Positions 32,701 to 41,282 of a stretch of DNA of 41,282 nucleotides are shown piece after piece (the stretch's first letter is position 1; each line of letters begins with the position of its first letter). Origin of the DNA: Thermus hydrothermalis (GTDB lineage Bacteria; Deinococcota; Deinococci; Deinococcales; Thermaceae); NCBI RefSeq assembly GCF_022760925.1, contig NZ_JAKTNT010000020.1, positions 1 to 41,282 of the forward strand. Reading direction: 5' to 3'. Both the position numbers and the translations under genes were made by a program. The notes beneath the pieces are model-generated. The model was not told where the DNA came from. It made no database searches and worked only from the letters and a program-made list of their open reading frames with translations.

Positions 32701-33313
32701 GGTAGTAGCGGAGGATCTCCCGGTACATGCGCATCCGGTGGAGAAACCCCGGGAGAAGGCCCCGCTTCTCCTCCTTCATCACCTGGCTCACCCCCGGCAA
32801 GGGCAGGTAGCGCACCCGCCAGCCCCGGGCCTTGGCGTGGCGGGTGAGGAGGAGTTCTAGGTCGTAGCGGGCCCTTTCCAGGCCCGGCACCTCCCGGAGG
32901 GCTGGGGTGGCCAGGGCCCGCTGCCCCGAGAGGAAGGGGGTGAGGCGCATGGCCAGGTCCGTGGAAAGCCGCCCCCCCTGGAAGACCCCCACGGCCATCT
33001 CCGCCTCTCCCCTGCGCACGGGGTCCAGAAGGGCGTGGAGGTGTTCGGGCTTGAGCCCGAGGAGGTCGGCGTCCAGGAGGATCACGTGGGGGGTCATTAC
33101 CCGCTTAAGCCCCTCGGCGATGGCCCCGCCCTTGCCCCGGTTCTCGGGGAGGCGCACCACCTCCGCCCCCGCCTCCTCGGCCCTTTGGGCCGTGCCGTCC
33201 TTAGAGCCATCGTCCGCCACCACCACGGGAAAGCCCGCTTCCTGGGCCACCCGCACCACCTGGGCGATGGTGGCCTCCTCGTTATAGGCGGGGATGAGGA
33301 CCGTGGCCGCCAT
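32681..33313 (-). CDS. Family 2 glycosyltransferase
   Basis: A 210-aa soluble GT-A transferase: VLIPAYNEEATIAQVVRVAQ, VVVADDGSKDGTAQRAEEAG, then RGKGGAIAEGLKR and the DxD motif ILLDADLLGL. No TM helix is seen, unlike polyprenyl-phosphate dolichol-type GT2 proteins. FLSGQRALATPALREVPGLE resembles glucosyl-3-phosphoglycerate synthase-like enzymes, but the donor and acceptor are not certain. The ATG overlaps the rseP stop (TGATG). It is the last gene of the pyrH-frr-cdsA-dxr-rseP operon and may add a sugar to a lipid or wall acceptor. Confidence 0.9.
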   Translation of the reverse strand: MAATVLIPAYNEEATIAQVVRVAQEAGFPVVVADDGSKDGTAQRAEEAGAEVVRLPENRGKGGAIAEGLKRVMTPHVILLDADLLGLKPEHLHALLDPVRRGEAEMAVGVFQGGRLSTDLAMRLTPFLSGQRALATPALREVPGLERARYDLELLLTRHAKARGWRVRYLPLPGVSQVMKEEKRGLLPGFLHRMRMYREILRYYLRAHLG

Positions 33314-34323
33314 CAGCCCCCCAGAAGCCGCCTCAGGTCCTGGAAGGTGACCAAGAGAACGAGGAGGATGAGGAAGAGGAAGCCCAGGTAGTGGACCACC
33401 GCCTCCTGTTCGGGGCGGATGCGGAAGAGGCGGCCGAGGAAGAGGAGGAGGATCCGCCCCCCGTCCAGGGCGGGGATGGGGAGGAGGTTGAAGAGGGCCA
33501 GGGAGAGGTTGATGGCCGCCATGAGTTCCACCAGGCGGAAAAGCCCCTCCTGGGCCGCCCGTCCCGTTTCCGCCACGATGCCCACCGGCCCCATGACCCC
33601 GCTATTGGGGTTGCCCGAAAGCACCCCGAAAAGCCCCCCCACCAGGGCCCGCACCATCTCCGGGCCGAAGGCCAGGGTGCGGCTTGCCGCCAGGAGAAGC
33701 CCCTCCCCAAAGCCCACCCGGCGGTAGGCCACCTCCGGCTGGTAGACGAGCCCAAGCCGCTCCATCCCCGGCTCCCAGGTGAGGGAGAGTTGGACCTCTT
33801 CCCCGTGGCGGAGCACGGTGAGGGTGTGGGGGCCTGGCGTCTTAACCTTCTCAATGTCCTGGGGCTTTTGGAAGGGGATGCCGTCCACGGCGAGGAGGAC
33901 GTCTTGGGGCTTTAGCCCCGCCCTTTCCGCCAGACTCCCCGGCACCACCTCCAGGACCACCGCCCGGCCCGTGGCCTCGGGCACCCCTTGGGCGCTAAAG
34001 AGGTAGCCGAGAAGCCCCCAGGCCAAGAGCACGTTCATCGCCACCCCGGCCACCAGGACGAGGAGTTTCCCGAGGAAGGGGAGGGCGTCGTAGCCTCGGC
34101 CTCGCTCCTCGGGGAGGAGGCCTTCAATGTCGGCGTAGCCGCCCAAGGGGATGGCGGAAAGCCGCCACTCGGTGCCGAAGGCTTGCCGCCTCAGGAGGAT
34201 GGGCCCGAAGCCCACGCTGAAGGCCTTGACCCGCACCCCCTGGAGCTTGGCCGCCAGGTAGTGCCCAAGCTCGTGCACGAAGACGCTCACGCCGATGATG
34301 AGGAGAAACCAAAGAAGGCTCAT
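33313..34323 (-). CDS. rseP: Site-2 protease RseP/RIP
   Basis: A 336-aa membrane metalloprotease. The zinc site [11 protein letters not shown] (His17, Glu18, His21) is in the first helix. A PDZ domain at about 110-190 includes [23 protein letters not shown]. The second metal motif [15 protein letters not shown] has Asp287 in helix 3 or 4. Two more helices follow. It cuts TM proteins, typically anti-sigma factors. The open frame starts further upstream at 34380, but ATG 34323 overlaps the dxr stop (ATGA) and fits the family N-terminus ([20 protein letters not shown]). Confidence 0.95.
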   Translation of the reverse strand: MSLLWFLLIIGVSVFVHELGHYLAAKLQGVRVKAFSVGFGPILLRRQAFGTEWRLSAIPLGGYADIEGLLPEERGRGYDALPFLGKLLVLVAGVAMNVLLAWGLLGYLFSAQGVPEATGRAVVLEVVPGSLAERAGLKPQDVLLAVDGIPFQKPQDIEKVKTPGPHTLTVLRHGEEVQLSLTWEPGMERLGLVYQPEVAYRRVGFGEGLLLAASRTLAFGPEMVRALVGGLFGVLSGNPNSGVMGPVGIVAETGRAAQEGLFRLVELMAAINLSLALFNLLPIPALDGGRILLLFLGRLFRIRPEQEAVVHYLGFLFLILLVLLVTFQDLRRLLGG

Positions 34324-35423
34324 GCCCACCTCTTGGCCTCTTCCCGGGCCCAAGCGTCCACGGCGAAGAGGTTCTCCCATGTTAGGGGAAGGGAGGGGGT
34401 GGCTTCCAGGACCCGGGCGAGGATCTCCGGGATGCGGGTGAAGGGGATGCGGCCCGCCAAGAAGGCCTCCACCGCCACTTCGTCGGCGGCGGAAACCGCC
34501 ACCTGGGCGACCCCGCCCCGCTTGCCCGCCTCGTAGGCCACCTTCAGGGCGGGGAAGCGGTTCAGGTCAGGCTCCAAGAACTCCAGGACCCCGGGGAGGG
34601 GGAGGTCCTTTAAGGGGGTTTCCGCCCGCTCGGGGTAGGTGAGGGCGTACTGGATGAAAAGCCGCATGTCCGTGGGGCCCAGGGCCGCTTTGAGGTTCCC
34701 GTCCACGAAGCGCACCAAGCCGTGGACGTAGGCCTGGGGGTGGACGAGGACCTTGATCTTCTCCAGGGGAAAGCGGAAGAGCTCCTTGGCCTCGAGGACC
34801 TCGAGGCCCTTGTTAAAGAGGGTGGCGGAGTCCACGGTGACCTTGGGCCCCATCCGCCAGCGGGGGTGGTTCAGGGCCATCTCCGGGGTCACCTGGGAGA
34901 GATCCTCGGGGGCCCTTAGGAAAGGCCCCCCGCTTGCGGTGAGGATGAGTTCGGCCACATCCTCCCGCCTTTCCCCGAGGAGGGCTTGGAAAAGGACCGA
35001 GTGCTCGGAATCCACGGGGAGGATCTCCGCCCGAGCGGCCTCCACCTCCTGCCAAAGGAGGGGGCCCGCCGCCACCATGGCCTCCTTGTTGGCGAGGGCG
35101 ATGCGCTTGCCCGTTTGGGCCGCCACCCGGGTGGGGGCAAGACCCGCCAGGCCCGGGATGGCCGCCACCGCCACCTCCGCCTCCAGGGCGGCCACCTCCT
35201 CGGGGGTGGCGAGCTTTAGGCCGGGGAAGTGCGCCCTAAGCTCGGGGTGGAGGCTTTCGTCCGCCGCCACCAGGAGGGGCTTCCACTCGGCGATCTGTTG
35301 GGAGAGCGTTTCCAGGTTTTTCCCGGCGGCGAGGCCCACCACCCTATAGCCCCGCCAGCGGCAGACCTCCAGGGCCTGCCGCCCGATGGAGCCCGTGGAA
35401 CCCAGGATGACTACCCGTTTCAT
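34320..35423 (-). CDS. dxr: 1-deoxy-D-xylulose-5-phosphate reductoisomerase
   Basis: A 367-aa NADPH enzyme of the MEP isoprenoid pathway. The NADPH fold starts [34 protein letters not shown] and [17 protein letters not shown] carry the metal and substrate ligands, and [28 protein letters not shown] and KGLEVLEA follow. ATG 35423 overlaps the cdsA stop (ATGA). Between cdsA and rseP it is in the usual order of many bacteria (cdsA-dxr-rseP). Confidence 0.96.
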   Translation of the reverse strand: MKRVVILGSTGSIGRQALEVCRWRGYRVVGLAAGKNLETLSQQIAEWKPLLVAADESLHPELRAHFPGLKLATPEEVAALEAEVAVAAIPGLAGLAPTRVAAQTGKRIALANKEAMVAAGPLLWQEVEAARAEILPVDSEHSVLFQALLGERREDVAELILTASGGPFLRAPEDLSQVTPEMALNHPRWRMGPKVTVDSATLFNKGLEVLEAKELFRFPLEKIKVLVHPQAYVHGLVRFVDGNLKAALGPTDMRLFIQYALTYPERAETPLKDLPLPGVLEFLEPDLNRFPALKVAYEAGKRGGVAQVAVSAADEVAVEAFLAGRIPFTRIPEILARVLEATPSLPLTWENLFAVDAWAREEAKRWA

Positions 35424-36250
35424 GTGAAGAGCACCACCAGAAAGTAGGTGAGGGGGAAGGTGAAAAGGAGGCTATCTATGCGGTCCAAAAGCCCCCCGTG
35501 CCCCGGCAGGAAGCGCCCGGAGTCCTTCACCCCGGCGAAGCGCTTGAGCATGGACTCCGCCAGGTCGCCGAGTTGCGCCGCCAGGGAGAGGAGGAGGCTA
35601 AAGAGCCAAAGCTCCAAAAGGCCGAAGGGGAAGACCTCCCGCACCCATCCGGTGTAGGCCACCAGGGCCAGAAAGCTCACCAATATGCCCCCTAGGGAGC
35701 CCTCGAGGGTCTTCCCGGGGCTGATCTCGGGGGCGAGCTTCCGGCGGCCAAAGGCCCGGCCTGCGAAGTAGGCCCCGATGTCCGTGGCGAAGCTGGCCAC
35801 GATGGGCAGGCTTAGGGTCCAAAGCCCCAGCGTGCCGTCGGGGGTTTCCCGCAGGAGGAGGACGTAGCCCAGGCTCCAAGGCAGGTAGAGGAAGGCGAAG
35901 AGGGTAAAGGCGAAGCGGGGGATGTCCGCCCCCTTGAGGAGCTCGTAGCTGAAGCTCGCCATGAGGAAAAGCCCCAGGGCTACCTCCCGCCAGGGCACCT
36001 GGGGGAAGTGCCAGTAGAGGGTGGGCAGGGAAAAGAGGTAGACCCCCACGCCCCCCACGAGGAGAAGGGGGAGGTTGAGGCGGATGCCCCGCCGGGCCAG
36101 CATCTCCTTGAGCTCCAGCGCCCCCAAAAGGAGGACCAGGACCAGGGTGGGCAGGATCAGGACCACCCCGGCCCAGAGGACGAAAAGGAGGAGCGCCGCC
36201 CCCACCAGGGCGGAAACCACCCGGGTGGGAAGGTCCTCCCGTCCCGTCAT
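35420..36250 (-). CDS. cdsA: Phosphatidate cytidylyltransferase
   Basis: A 276-aa membrane enzyme that makes CDP-diacylglycerol from phosphatidate and CTP. About eight TM helices. The C-terminal signature is [20 protein letters not shown], then [39 protein letters not shown], then [15 protein letters not shown], fits the conserved central region. ATG 36250. The 69-bp gap to frr holds a long-range hairpin (see that entry). Confidence 0.95.
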   Translation of the reverse strand: MTGREDLPTRVVSALVGAALLLFVLWAGVVLILPTLVLVLLLGALELKEMLARRGIRLNLPLLLVGGVGVYLFSLPTLYWHFPQVPWREVALGLFLMASFSYELLKGADIPRFAFTLFAFLYLPWSLGYVLLLRETPDGTLGLWTLSLPIVASFATDIGAYFAGRAFGRRKLAPEISPGKTLEGSLGGILVSFLALVAYTGWVREVFPFGLLELWLFSLLLSLAAQLGDLAESMLKRFAGVKDSGRFLPGHGGLLDRIDSLLFTFPLTYFLVVLFT

Positions 36251-36261
36251 CCCCCACCCCC

Positions 36262-36313
36262 GGCAAGGGAGGGCGGTTCCGCCGCCTTTAGCGCCCGCAC
36301 GCCGCCCCTTGCC
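36262..36313 (-). other. Leader hairpin between frr and cdsA
   Basis: GGCAAGGG (36262-36269) and CCCTTGCC (36306-36313) are exact complements, enclosing a smaller GGCGG/CCGCC hairpin. On the minus strand it lies 12 bp before the cdsA start. No T-run follows, so a terminator is not supported; it may shape mRNA stability or translation of cdsA. Confidence 0.4.
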
Positions 36314-36319
36314 CTGGGC

Positions 36320-36877
36320 CTAGCCCAGGATCTCCTGCTCCTTCTTTTCCAAAAGCTCGTCCGCCTTGGCGATGAACTCGTCCGTGATCTTCTGGATCTC
36401 CGCCTCGGCCCGCTTGGTGTCGTCCTCGGAGAGGTGGAGGTCCTTGGCCAGCTTCTTGAGCTTCTCCAGGGCCTCCCGGCGGATGTTGCGGATGGCTATC
36501 CGGCCCTCCTCGGCGTAGTGGCGGGCCGCCTTGACCAGCTCCTTGCGCCTTTCCTCCGTGAGGGGAGGGATGTTGATGTAGAGGGCATCCCCCTTGTTGG
36601 CGGGGTTCAGGCCCAGGTCGGAGTCGCGGATGGCCTTCTCAATGGCCTTTAGGGCGTTCTGGTCCCAGGACTGGACCACCAGGGTCCGGGCATCTGGGGC
36701 GCTGACGGTGGCGATCTGGTTGAGGGGAACGTGGGTGCCGTAGTACTCCACCTTGAGGTGGAGGAGCAGGGCGGGGTTGGCCCGCCCCGAGCGCAGGCCC
36801 GCCAGGTTGTGCTCCAGGGCCTCGAGGCTCTTTTGCATGTGGCTTCGGGTTTCTGCGTACAGCTCCTTCAGGGTCAT
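36320..36877 (-). CDS. frr: Ribosome recycling factor
   Basis: A 185-aa protein that, with EF-G, splits post-termination ribosomes. It matches RRF throughout: LYAETRSHMQKSLEALEHNL, AGLRSGRANPALL, VSAPDARTLVVQSWDQNALK and NIPPLTEERRKELVKAARHY. The length is normal. ATG 36877; gap to pyrH is 12 bp. Together with pyrH, tsf and rpsB it forms the common bacterial order rpsB-tsf-pyrH-frr. Confidence 0.97.
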   Translation of the reverse strand: MTLKELYAETRSHMQKSLEALEHNLAGLRSGRANPALLLHLKVEYYGTHVPLNQIATVSAPDARTLVVQSWDQNALKAIEKAIRDSDLGLNPANKGDALYINIPPLTEERRKELVKAARHYAEEGRIAIRNIRREALEKLKKLAKDLHLSEDDTKRAEAEIQKITDEFIAKADELLEKKEQEILG

Positions 36878-36889
36878 GGCGCCTCCTTT

Positions 36890-39022
<2,133 letters not shown>

Positions 39023-39035
39023 ATTCCTCCCGTTC

Positions 39036-39094
39036 GGGGAAGGTTGGGCTTGGCGTTTCCCGTGCGCCGGCCTCGTTCCCGCAGGACCTTCCCC
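39036..39094 (-). promoter_or_regulatory. Folded rpsB leader
   Basis: In the rpsB leader, GGGGAAGGT (minus strand 39094-39086) and ACCTTCCCC (39044-39036) are exact 9-bp complements. The second arm ends just before the ribosome site GGGAGGA. A local hairpin CAGG/CCTG competes for the first arm. This is the shape expected of an autoregulated S2 leader; function is inferred. Confidence 0.45.
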
Positions 39095-39126
39095 TGCCTG
39101 GCGGGCTGGTCCGGCACACCTCTCCG

Positions 39127-39155
39127 ATTATAGGGGGCCTTTCCCCTTTGCGTAA
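39127..39155 (-). promoter_or_regulatory. rpsB: rpsB promoter
   Basis: Minus-strand -35 TTACGC (39155-39150) and consensus -10 TATAAT (39132-39127) are 17 bp apart. The -35 shares bases 39150-39153 with the -35 of the divergent tRNA promoter, so the two cannot be occupied together. Confidence 0.7.
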
Positions 39156-39176
39156 GCCCCCCCTTTGGGCTATACT
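39148..39176 (+). promoter_or_regulatory. tRNA-Ala promoter
   Basis: -35 TTGCGT (39148-39153) and -10 TATACT (39171-39176) are 17 bp apart. Transcription would begin near 39183, a few bases before the mature tRNA 5' end, which leaves almost no leader. Confidence 0.75.
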
Positions 39177-39187
39177 CCCTAGGGCGC

Positions 39188-39262
39188 GGGGCGGTAGCTC
39201 AGAGGGAGAGCACCCGCCTTGCAAGCGGGAGGTCAGGGGTTCAAATCCCCTCCGCTCCACCA
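39188..39262 (+). tRNA. tRNA-Ala (anticodon TGC)
   Basis: The cloverleaf is complete. The acceptor arm GGGGCGG pairs with CCGCTCC, leaving the G3:U70 pair that alanyl-tRNA synthetase recognises. The anticodon stem CCCGC/GCGGG holds loop CTTGCAA with TGC at 39220-39222. The T arm AGGGG-TTCAAAT-CCCCT follows, and the CCA end is encoded (39260-39262). Confidence 0.97.
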
Positions 39263-39281
39263 AGTCCAGGACGCAAAGCTT

Positions 39282-39316
39282 CACCCCCCGGTAGCGTGGC
39301 CGGGGGGTGCTTTGGT
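39282..39316 (+). terminator. Terminator after tRNA-Ala
   Basis: CACCCCCCGG (39282-39291) and CCGGGGGGTG (39300-39309) form a perfect 10-bp stem with an 8-nt loop. CTTTGGTT follows, a weak T-run. Confidence 0.65.
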
Positions 39317-39589
39317 TGGGCAGAAGACCCTATGTGCCAGGTGGTGCGAAACACCGATTTGCTTTGTAAGCAGGCTTCTCTAGAGCCTTCTTTGTCCGAA
39401 GGCGGTAGGATCTTAGGGGGACGGATTGGGAACCCGGGAGGCACTATAACTCCCCGTAAAAAGAGACGCCCAGGTCCCAACCCCCGCCTTCATGTTAGCA
39501 TAAATCTAAGTTACCACCTATCCCCGGATTGGAAACCATAGCGGCGGATATGCTTTCGTGCACCAAAACGGCCTCCTGCACTCTAGACG
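39317..39589. other. Non-coding gap after the tRNA
   Basis: No gene is supported here. The stretch is less GC-rich than the window average, especially near 39495-39520 (GTTAGCATAAATC). Nothing in it matches a further RNA gene. It probably belongs to the decayed insertion region that follows. Confidence 0.5.
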
Positions 39590-40123
39590 ATGCCCCCAAG
39601 CCAAGACGCCTCCATCCGCCACCTCACCCTGGCCGCCATGGAACGGGGAGGCAAGCAGAACCAAGCCCTGGGCCTCGCCCGAGACCTGACCACCGGGGCT
39701 TCATCCCCAGGGAGCGGATCCCCTTCCACGGCCTGAAGCTCTACCTCCTGGTGGACCACGGGAAGTCCATCCACGAGGTGAACCTGACCCCGGAAAGCCT
39801 TCATGACTTAACCCTTTCCCCTGGACCTTCCCGAGGGGGTTGGGCTCTACCTGGACCGGGGGTACGAGCGCCGTCTCCATGAGGACCCCTGCAGGGAAGT
39901 TCCAGGGGATAATTCCCATGGGGATCCGAAGGGGGAAGAGTGGGTGCGATGTGCCTACCTGGCCATGGTGGGGCGGCGGGTGGTGGAAGCGGTGGGGAGC
40001 GCCCTCCACGCCTCCTTTCCCAGGCGGATTCGTGCCCTGACCCAGGAGGGCTTCGTCATGGCGGTGTGCTCCTTTGTCCTGGCTCACAATCTTGGCCTCA
40101 TGGTGCAGGAAATGCTTGGGTGA
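39590..40123 (+). pseudogene. Decayed DDE transposase (IS982/IS5-like)
   Basis: Transposase-like segments lie in successive frames. RERIPFHGLKLYLLVDHGKS, then IHEVNLTPESLHDLT (about 39708-39811), resembles the central catalytic strand of IS982/IS5-like transposases. VGLYLDRGYERRL (39839 on) fits the second Asp region. IRALTQEGFVMAVCSFVLAH, then NLGLMVQEMLG, ends at TGA 40123. At least two frameshifts (near 39692 and 39835) and a missing N-terminal region break the gene. Family placement is approximate. Confidence 0.65.
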
Positions 40124-40380
40124 GCATTACCGACACCTGGGCCAAGGGAGGGACTCCAAAGCATTGCTTCGGGGCACCTGTGCAGGTTTTTTCGTGGCCC
40201 CATAGGGGGTATACGTGCTGTGGTCTCAATCTAAGCAGGCCCCCACCCTGGCGATCCTGAGCTTCCATCACTTAGTCCTGTAGGGGCTTGACCAAGGGAA
40301 AACTAAAGAGGGGGTTGGGTAAGGTATGCGAATGCCCCCCTCCTTTAGACCACCACCTGGGCCCCCACGGTCTTCCGGCC
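40124..40380. other. Non-coding stretch between transposase remnants
   Basis: No open frame here has recognisable protein content. A short CCTG/CAGG repeat followed by six T's near 40190 could be an old insertion-sequence end or weak terminator. No terminal inverted repeats were identified. Confidence 0.4.
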
Positions 40381-40381
40381 C

Positions 40382-41091
40382 CTCAGAAAACCCGCGCGCA
40401 CCAACCTGGCCCTCTTCCTCTCCGCTCCCCACCTCGCCCAAGGAAGCCTATTCCCCCTTTCCTTGCCCGAACCGAGTTAGGGGTCCAGGCCCTGGGGTAT
40501 GTCCCCCTCTTCCTCCTGGACCGGGGCTTTGACCGGGTTTCCCTGATGCGGCGGCTCCAGGAGTGGGGCATGGGTTTCCTCATCCGGCCCCTGCGCCACC
40601 GGGAGGTGGAGACGGGGGAGGGGGAGCGCTACCCGGAGGTGCCTAGAGCCGAGGGCAAGCGGATTCGTCCCTTTGGGCACGACGGGAGGGGGGTGGAGGT
40701 GGGGCTCTTCCTGGCCCAGGGGAAGCGGGAGCCCGGGTATCCGGCCTTTTGGGCGCCTGAGGGATGGGAGCCTGGGGGGTACCGGTTGCGGATGGGGATA
40801 GAGGAGGCTTTTCGGGACCTGAAGGGGCGGGGTTTTGGGTTGGACCGGCACGGGCTGAGGACGGAGGGGAGCCTTAGGGGATGGCTTTGGCTTTTGTTTC
40901 TGGGGATGGTGGTTTTGGTCCTTTTGGGGGCTGCTTTGCGGGGCAGAGGGTGGTGGCGCATCCTGAGGGGCAGAGCCTTTTTCGCTTGGCTCGCCTCCTT
41001 CTGGCGGAGGCTCCTCCTTCCCTGCGGGGCGTGGCGGTGCGGGTGCTTGGGGGTCTTTACCCGGCAATGGGTGCAGGGGTGGGGAAAGTGA
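40382..41091 (+). pseudogene. Truncated IS4-family transposase
   Basis: The frame up to TGA 41091 encodes the C-terminal half of an IS4-type DDE transposase. FLLDRGFDRVSLMRRLQE gives the second Asp with the D-G-F pattern. YRLRMGIEEAFRDLK fits the Y(2)R(3)E(6)K signature exactly and supplies the last catalytic Glu. LRGWLWLLFLGMVVLVLLG follows. The first Asp and the N-terminal DNA-binding part are missing. An upstream piece (about 40400-40460, NLALFLSAPHLAQGSLFPL) sits in another frame, so there is at least one frameshift plus a deletion. It ends 24 bp before the rRNA promoter. Confidence 0.75.
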
Positions 41092-41114
41092 TGAGAGCTC
41101 AGGGGAGCAACCCC

Positions 41115-41143
41115 TTGACAGAGAAGGGGCTTCTTGTTAACGT
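41115..41143 (+). promoter_or_regulatory. rRNA operon promoter
   Basis: A consensus -35 TTGACA (41115-41120) and -10 TAACGT (41138-41143) have 17-bp spacing. It lies about 90 bp before the 16S 5' end. The -10 has the TAnnnT form seen in Thermus promoters. Confidence 0.75.
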
Positions 41144-41151
41144 AGAGCTTG

Positions 41152-41183
41152 CGCCGGTGGAACCGGCGGGGGATCTTGAAAGC
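41152..41183 (+). promoter_or_regulatory. rRNA leader hairpin and boxA-like element
   Basis: CGCCGGT (41152-41158) and ACCGGCG (41162-41168) form a tight 7-bp hairpin like boxB. GATCTTGAAAGC (41172-41183) follows and resembles boxA of other bacteria (TCTTTGAAA, one T fewer). Together they suggest the Nus antitermination site of an rRNA leader. Confidence 0.45.
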
Positions 41184-41212
41184 GCGGGAACAGGCGTAAG
41201 CCAAATGCATCC

Positions 41213-41231
41213 AACGCCCTAGTGGCGTTTT

Positions 41232-41234
<3 letters not shown>
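41213..41234 (+). other. Hairpin with T-run at the 16S 5' end
   Basis: AACGCC (41213-41218) and GGCGTT (41224-41229) form a 6-bp stem with loop CTAGT, followed by seven T's (41228-41234) that merge into the mature 16S start. It looks like an intrinsic terminator but probably acts in 16S processing or needs the antitermination complex. Confidence 0.45.

Positions 41235-41282
<48 letters not shown>

Noticed and set aside
39354..39378. A TTTGTAA loop with short flanking stems, resembling a tRNA-Thr anticodon arm
   Set aside because: No D arm, T arm or acceptor stem can be built around it.
39520..39540. GGATTGGAAACC, similar to the end of some CRISPR repeats
   Set aside because: It occurs once, with no spaced repeat copies nearby and no cas genes in the window.
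40185..40200. CCTG/CAGG followed by six T's, possible terminator
   Set aside because: The stem is only 4-5 bp with a two-base loop and there is no intact gene ahead of it.

Overview
The window is chromosomal DNA from a Thermus species. The evidence is the very high GC with G/C-ending codons, tightly overlapping ATGA/GTGA/TGATG gene junctions, short EF-Ts (196 aa) and S2 typical of the genus, a SpoVS/SpoVR/PrkA set in a non-sporulating background, and a 16S rRNA 5' end of Thermus type at the right edge. The species was not determined. Functions below come from recognised motifs and family knowledge. No database search was run.

Layout from left to right. (1) 53-3753, + strand: a DUF2249 remnant, then an overlapping operon of DUF1858-DUF2249-DUF2249 protein, a 4-TM heme-copper-like membrane protein, a globin-sensor-like domain fused to a MoaD/ThiS-like beta-grasp domain, a 12-TM membrane protein and a MIP18/SufT-type Fe-S factor. 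The content suggests nitric oxide or nitrogen-oxide respiration accessory work (inference). (2) 3750-12294, - strand: three large multidomain c-di-GMP proteins in a row (PAS/GAF/HD-GYP, GAF/PAS/GGDEF/EAL, GAF/GGDEF). (3) 12302-15635, - strand: late heme synthesis genes hemE, a B. subtilis-like ferrochelatase and a HemY/CgoX oxidase, divergent from a secreted PpiC-type isomerase across an 18-bp palindrome that carries an extended -10 element on each strand. (4) 16572-22306: a divergent sulfur cluster. Leftward genes are persulfide dioxygenase-rhodanese, tandem rhodanese, TauE/SafE permease and a nitrilase-fold amidohydrolase. Rightward genes are a two-domain disulfide oxidoreductase, a lipoprotein rhodanese and an Lgt-like/TlpA fusion. 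Two CsoR/CstR-like operators sit at the two promoters.

(5) 22303-26748, - strand: the PrkA - DUF444 - SpoVR stress operon. (6) 26893-28200: CPBP membrane protease and a metallo-beta-lactamase-fold hydrolase, visibly less GC-rich, apparently read from a leaderless promoter. (7) 28242-32700: metallophosphoesterase, RecX, SRPBCC protein, terminator, SpoVS, an RsmB-type rRNA methyltransferase, ProC and a small secreted protein. (8) 32681-39022, - strand: rpsB-tsf, a terminator or attenuator, then pyrH-frr-cdsA-dxr-rseP-glycosyltransferase, a translation, lipid and isoprenoid operon. (9) 39127-41282: divergent overlapping promoters for rpsB and tRNA-Ala(TGC), the tRNA and its terminator, two decayed DDE transposase genes, then the rRNA promoter, an antitermination-like leader and the first ~50 nt of 16S rRNA.

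The parts most worth a second look are the globin/MoaD fusion operon, the sulfur cluster with its two operators and unusual fusions, and the symmetric hemE/isomerase promoter.
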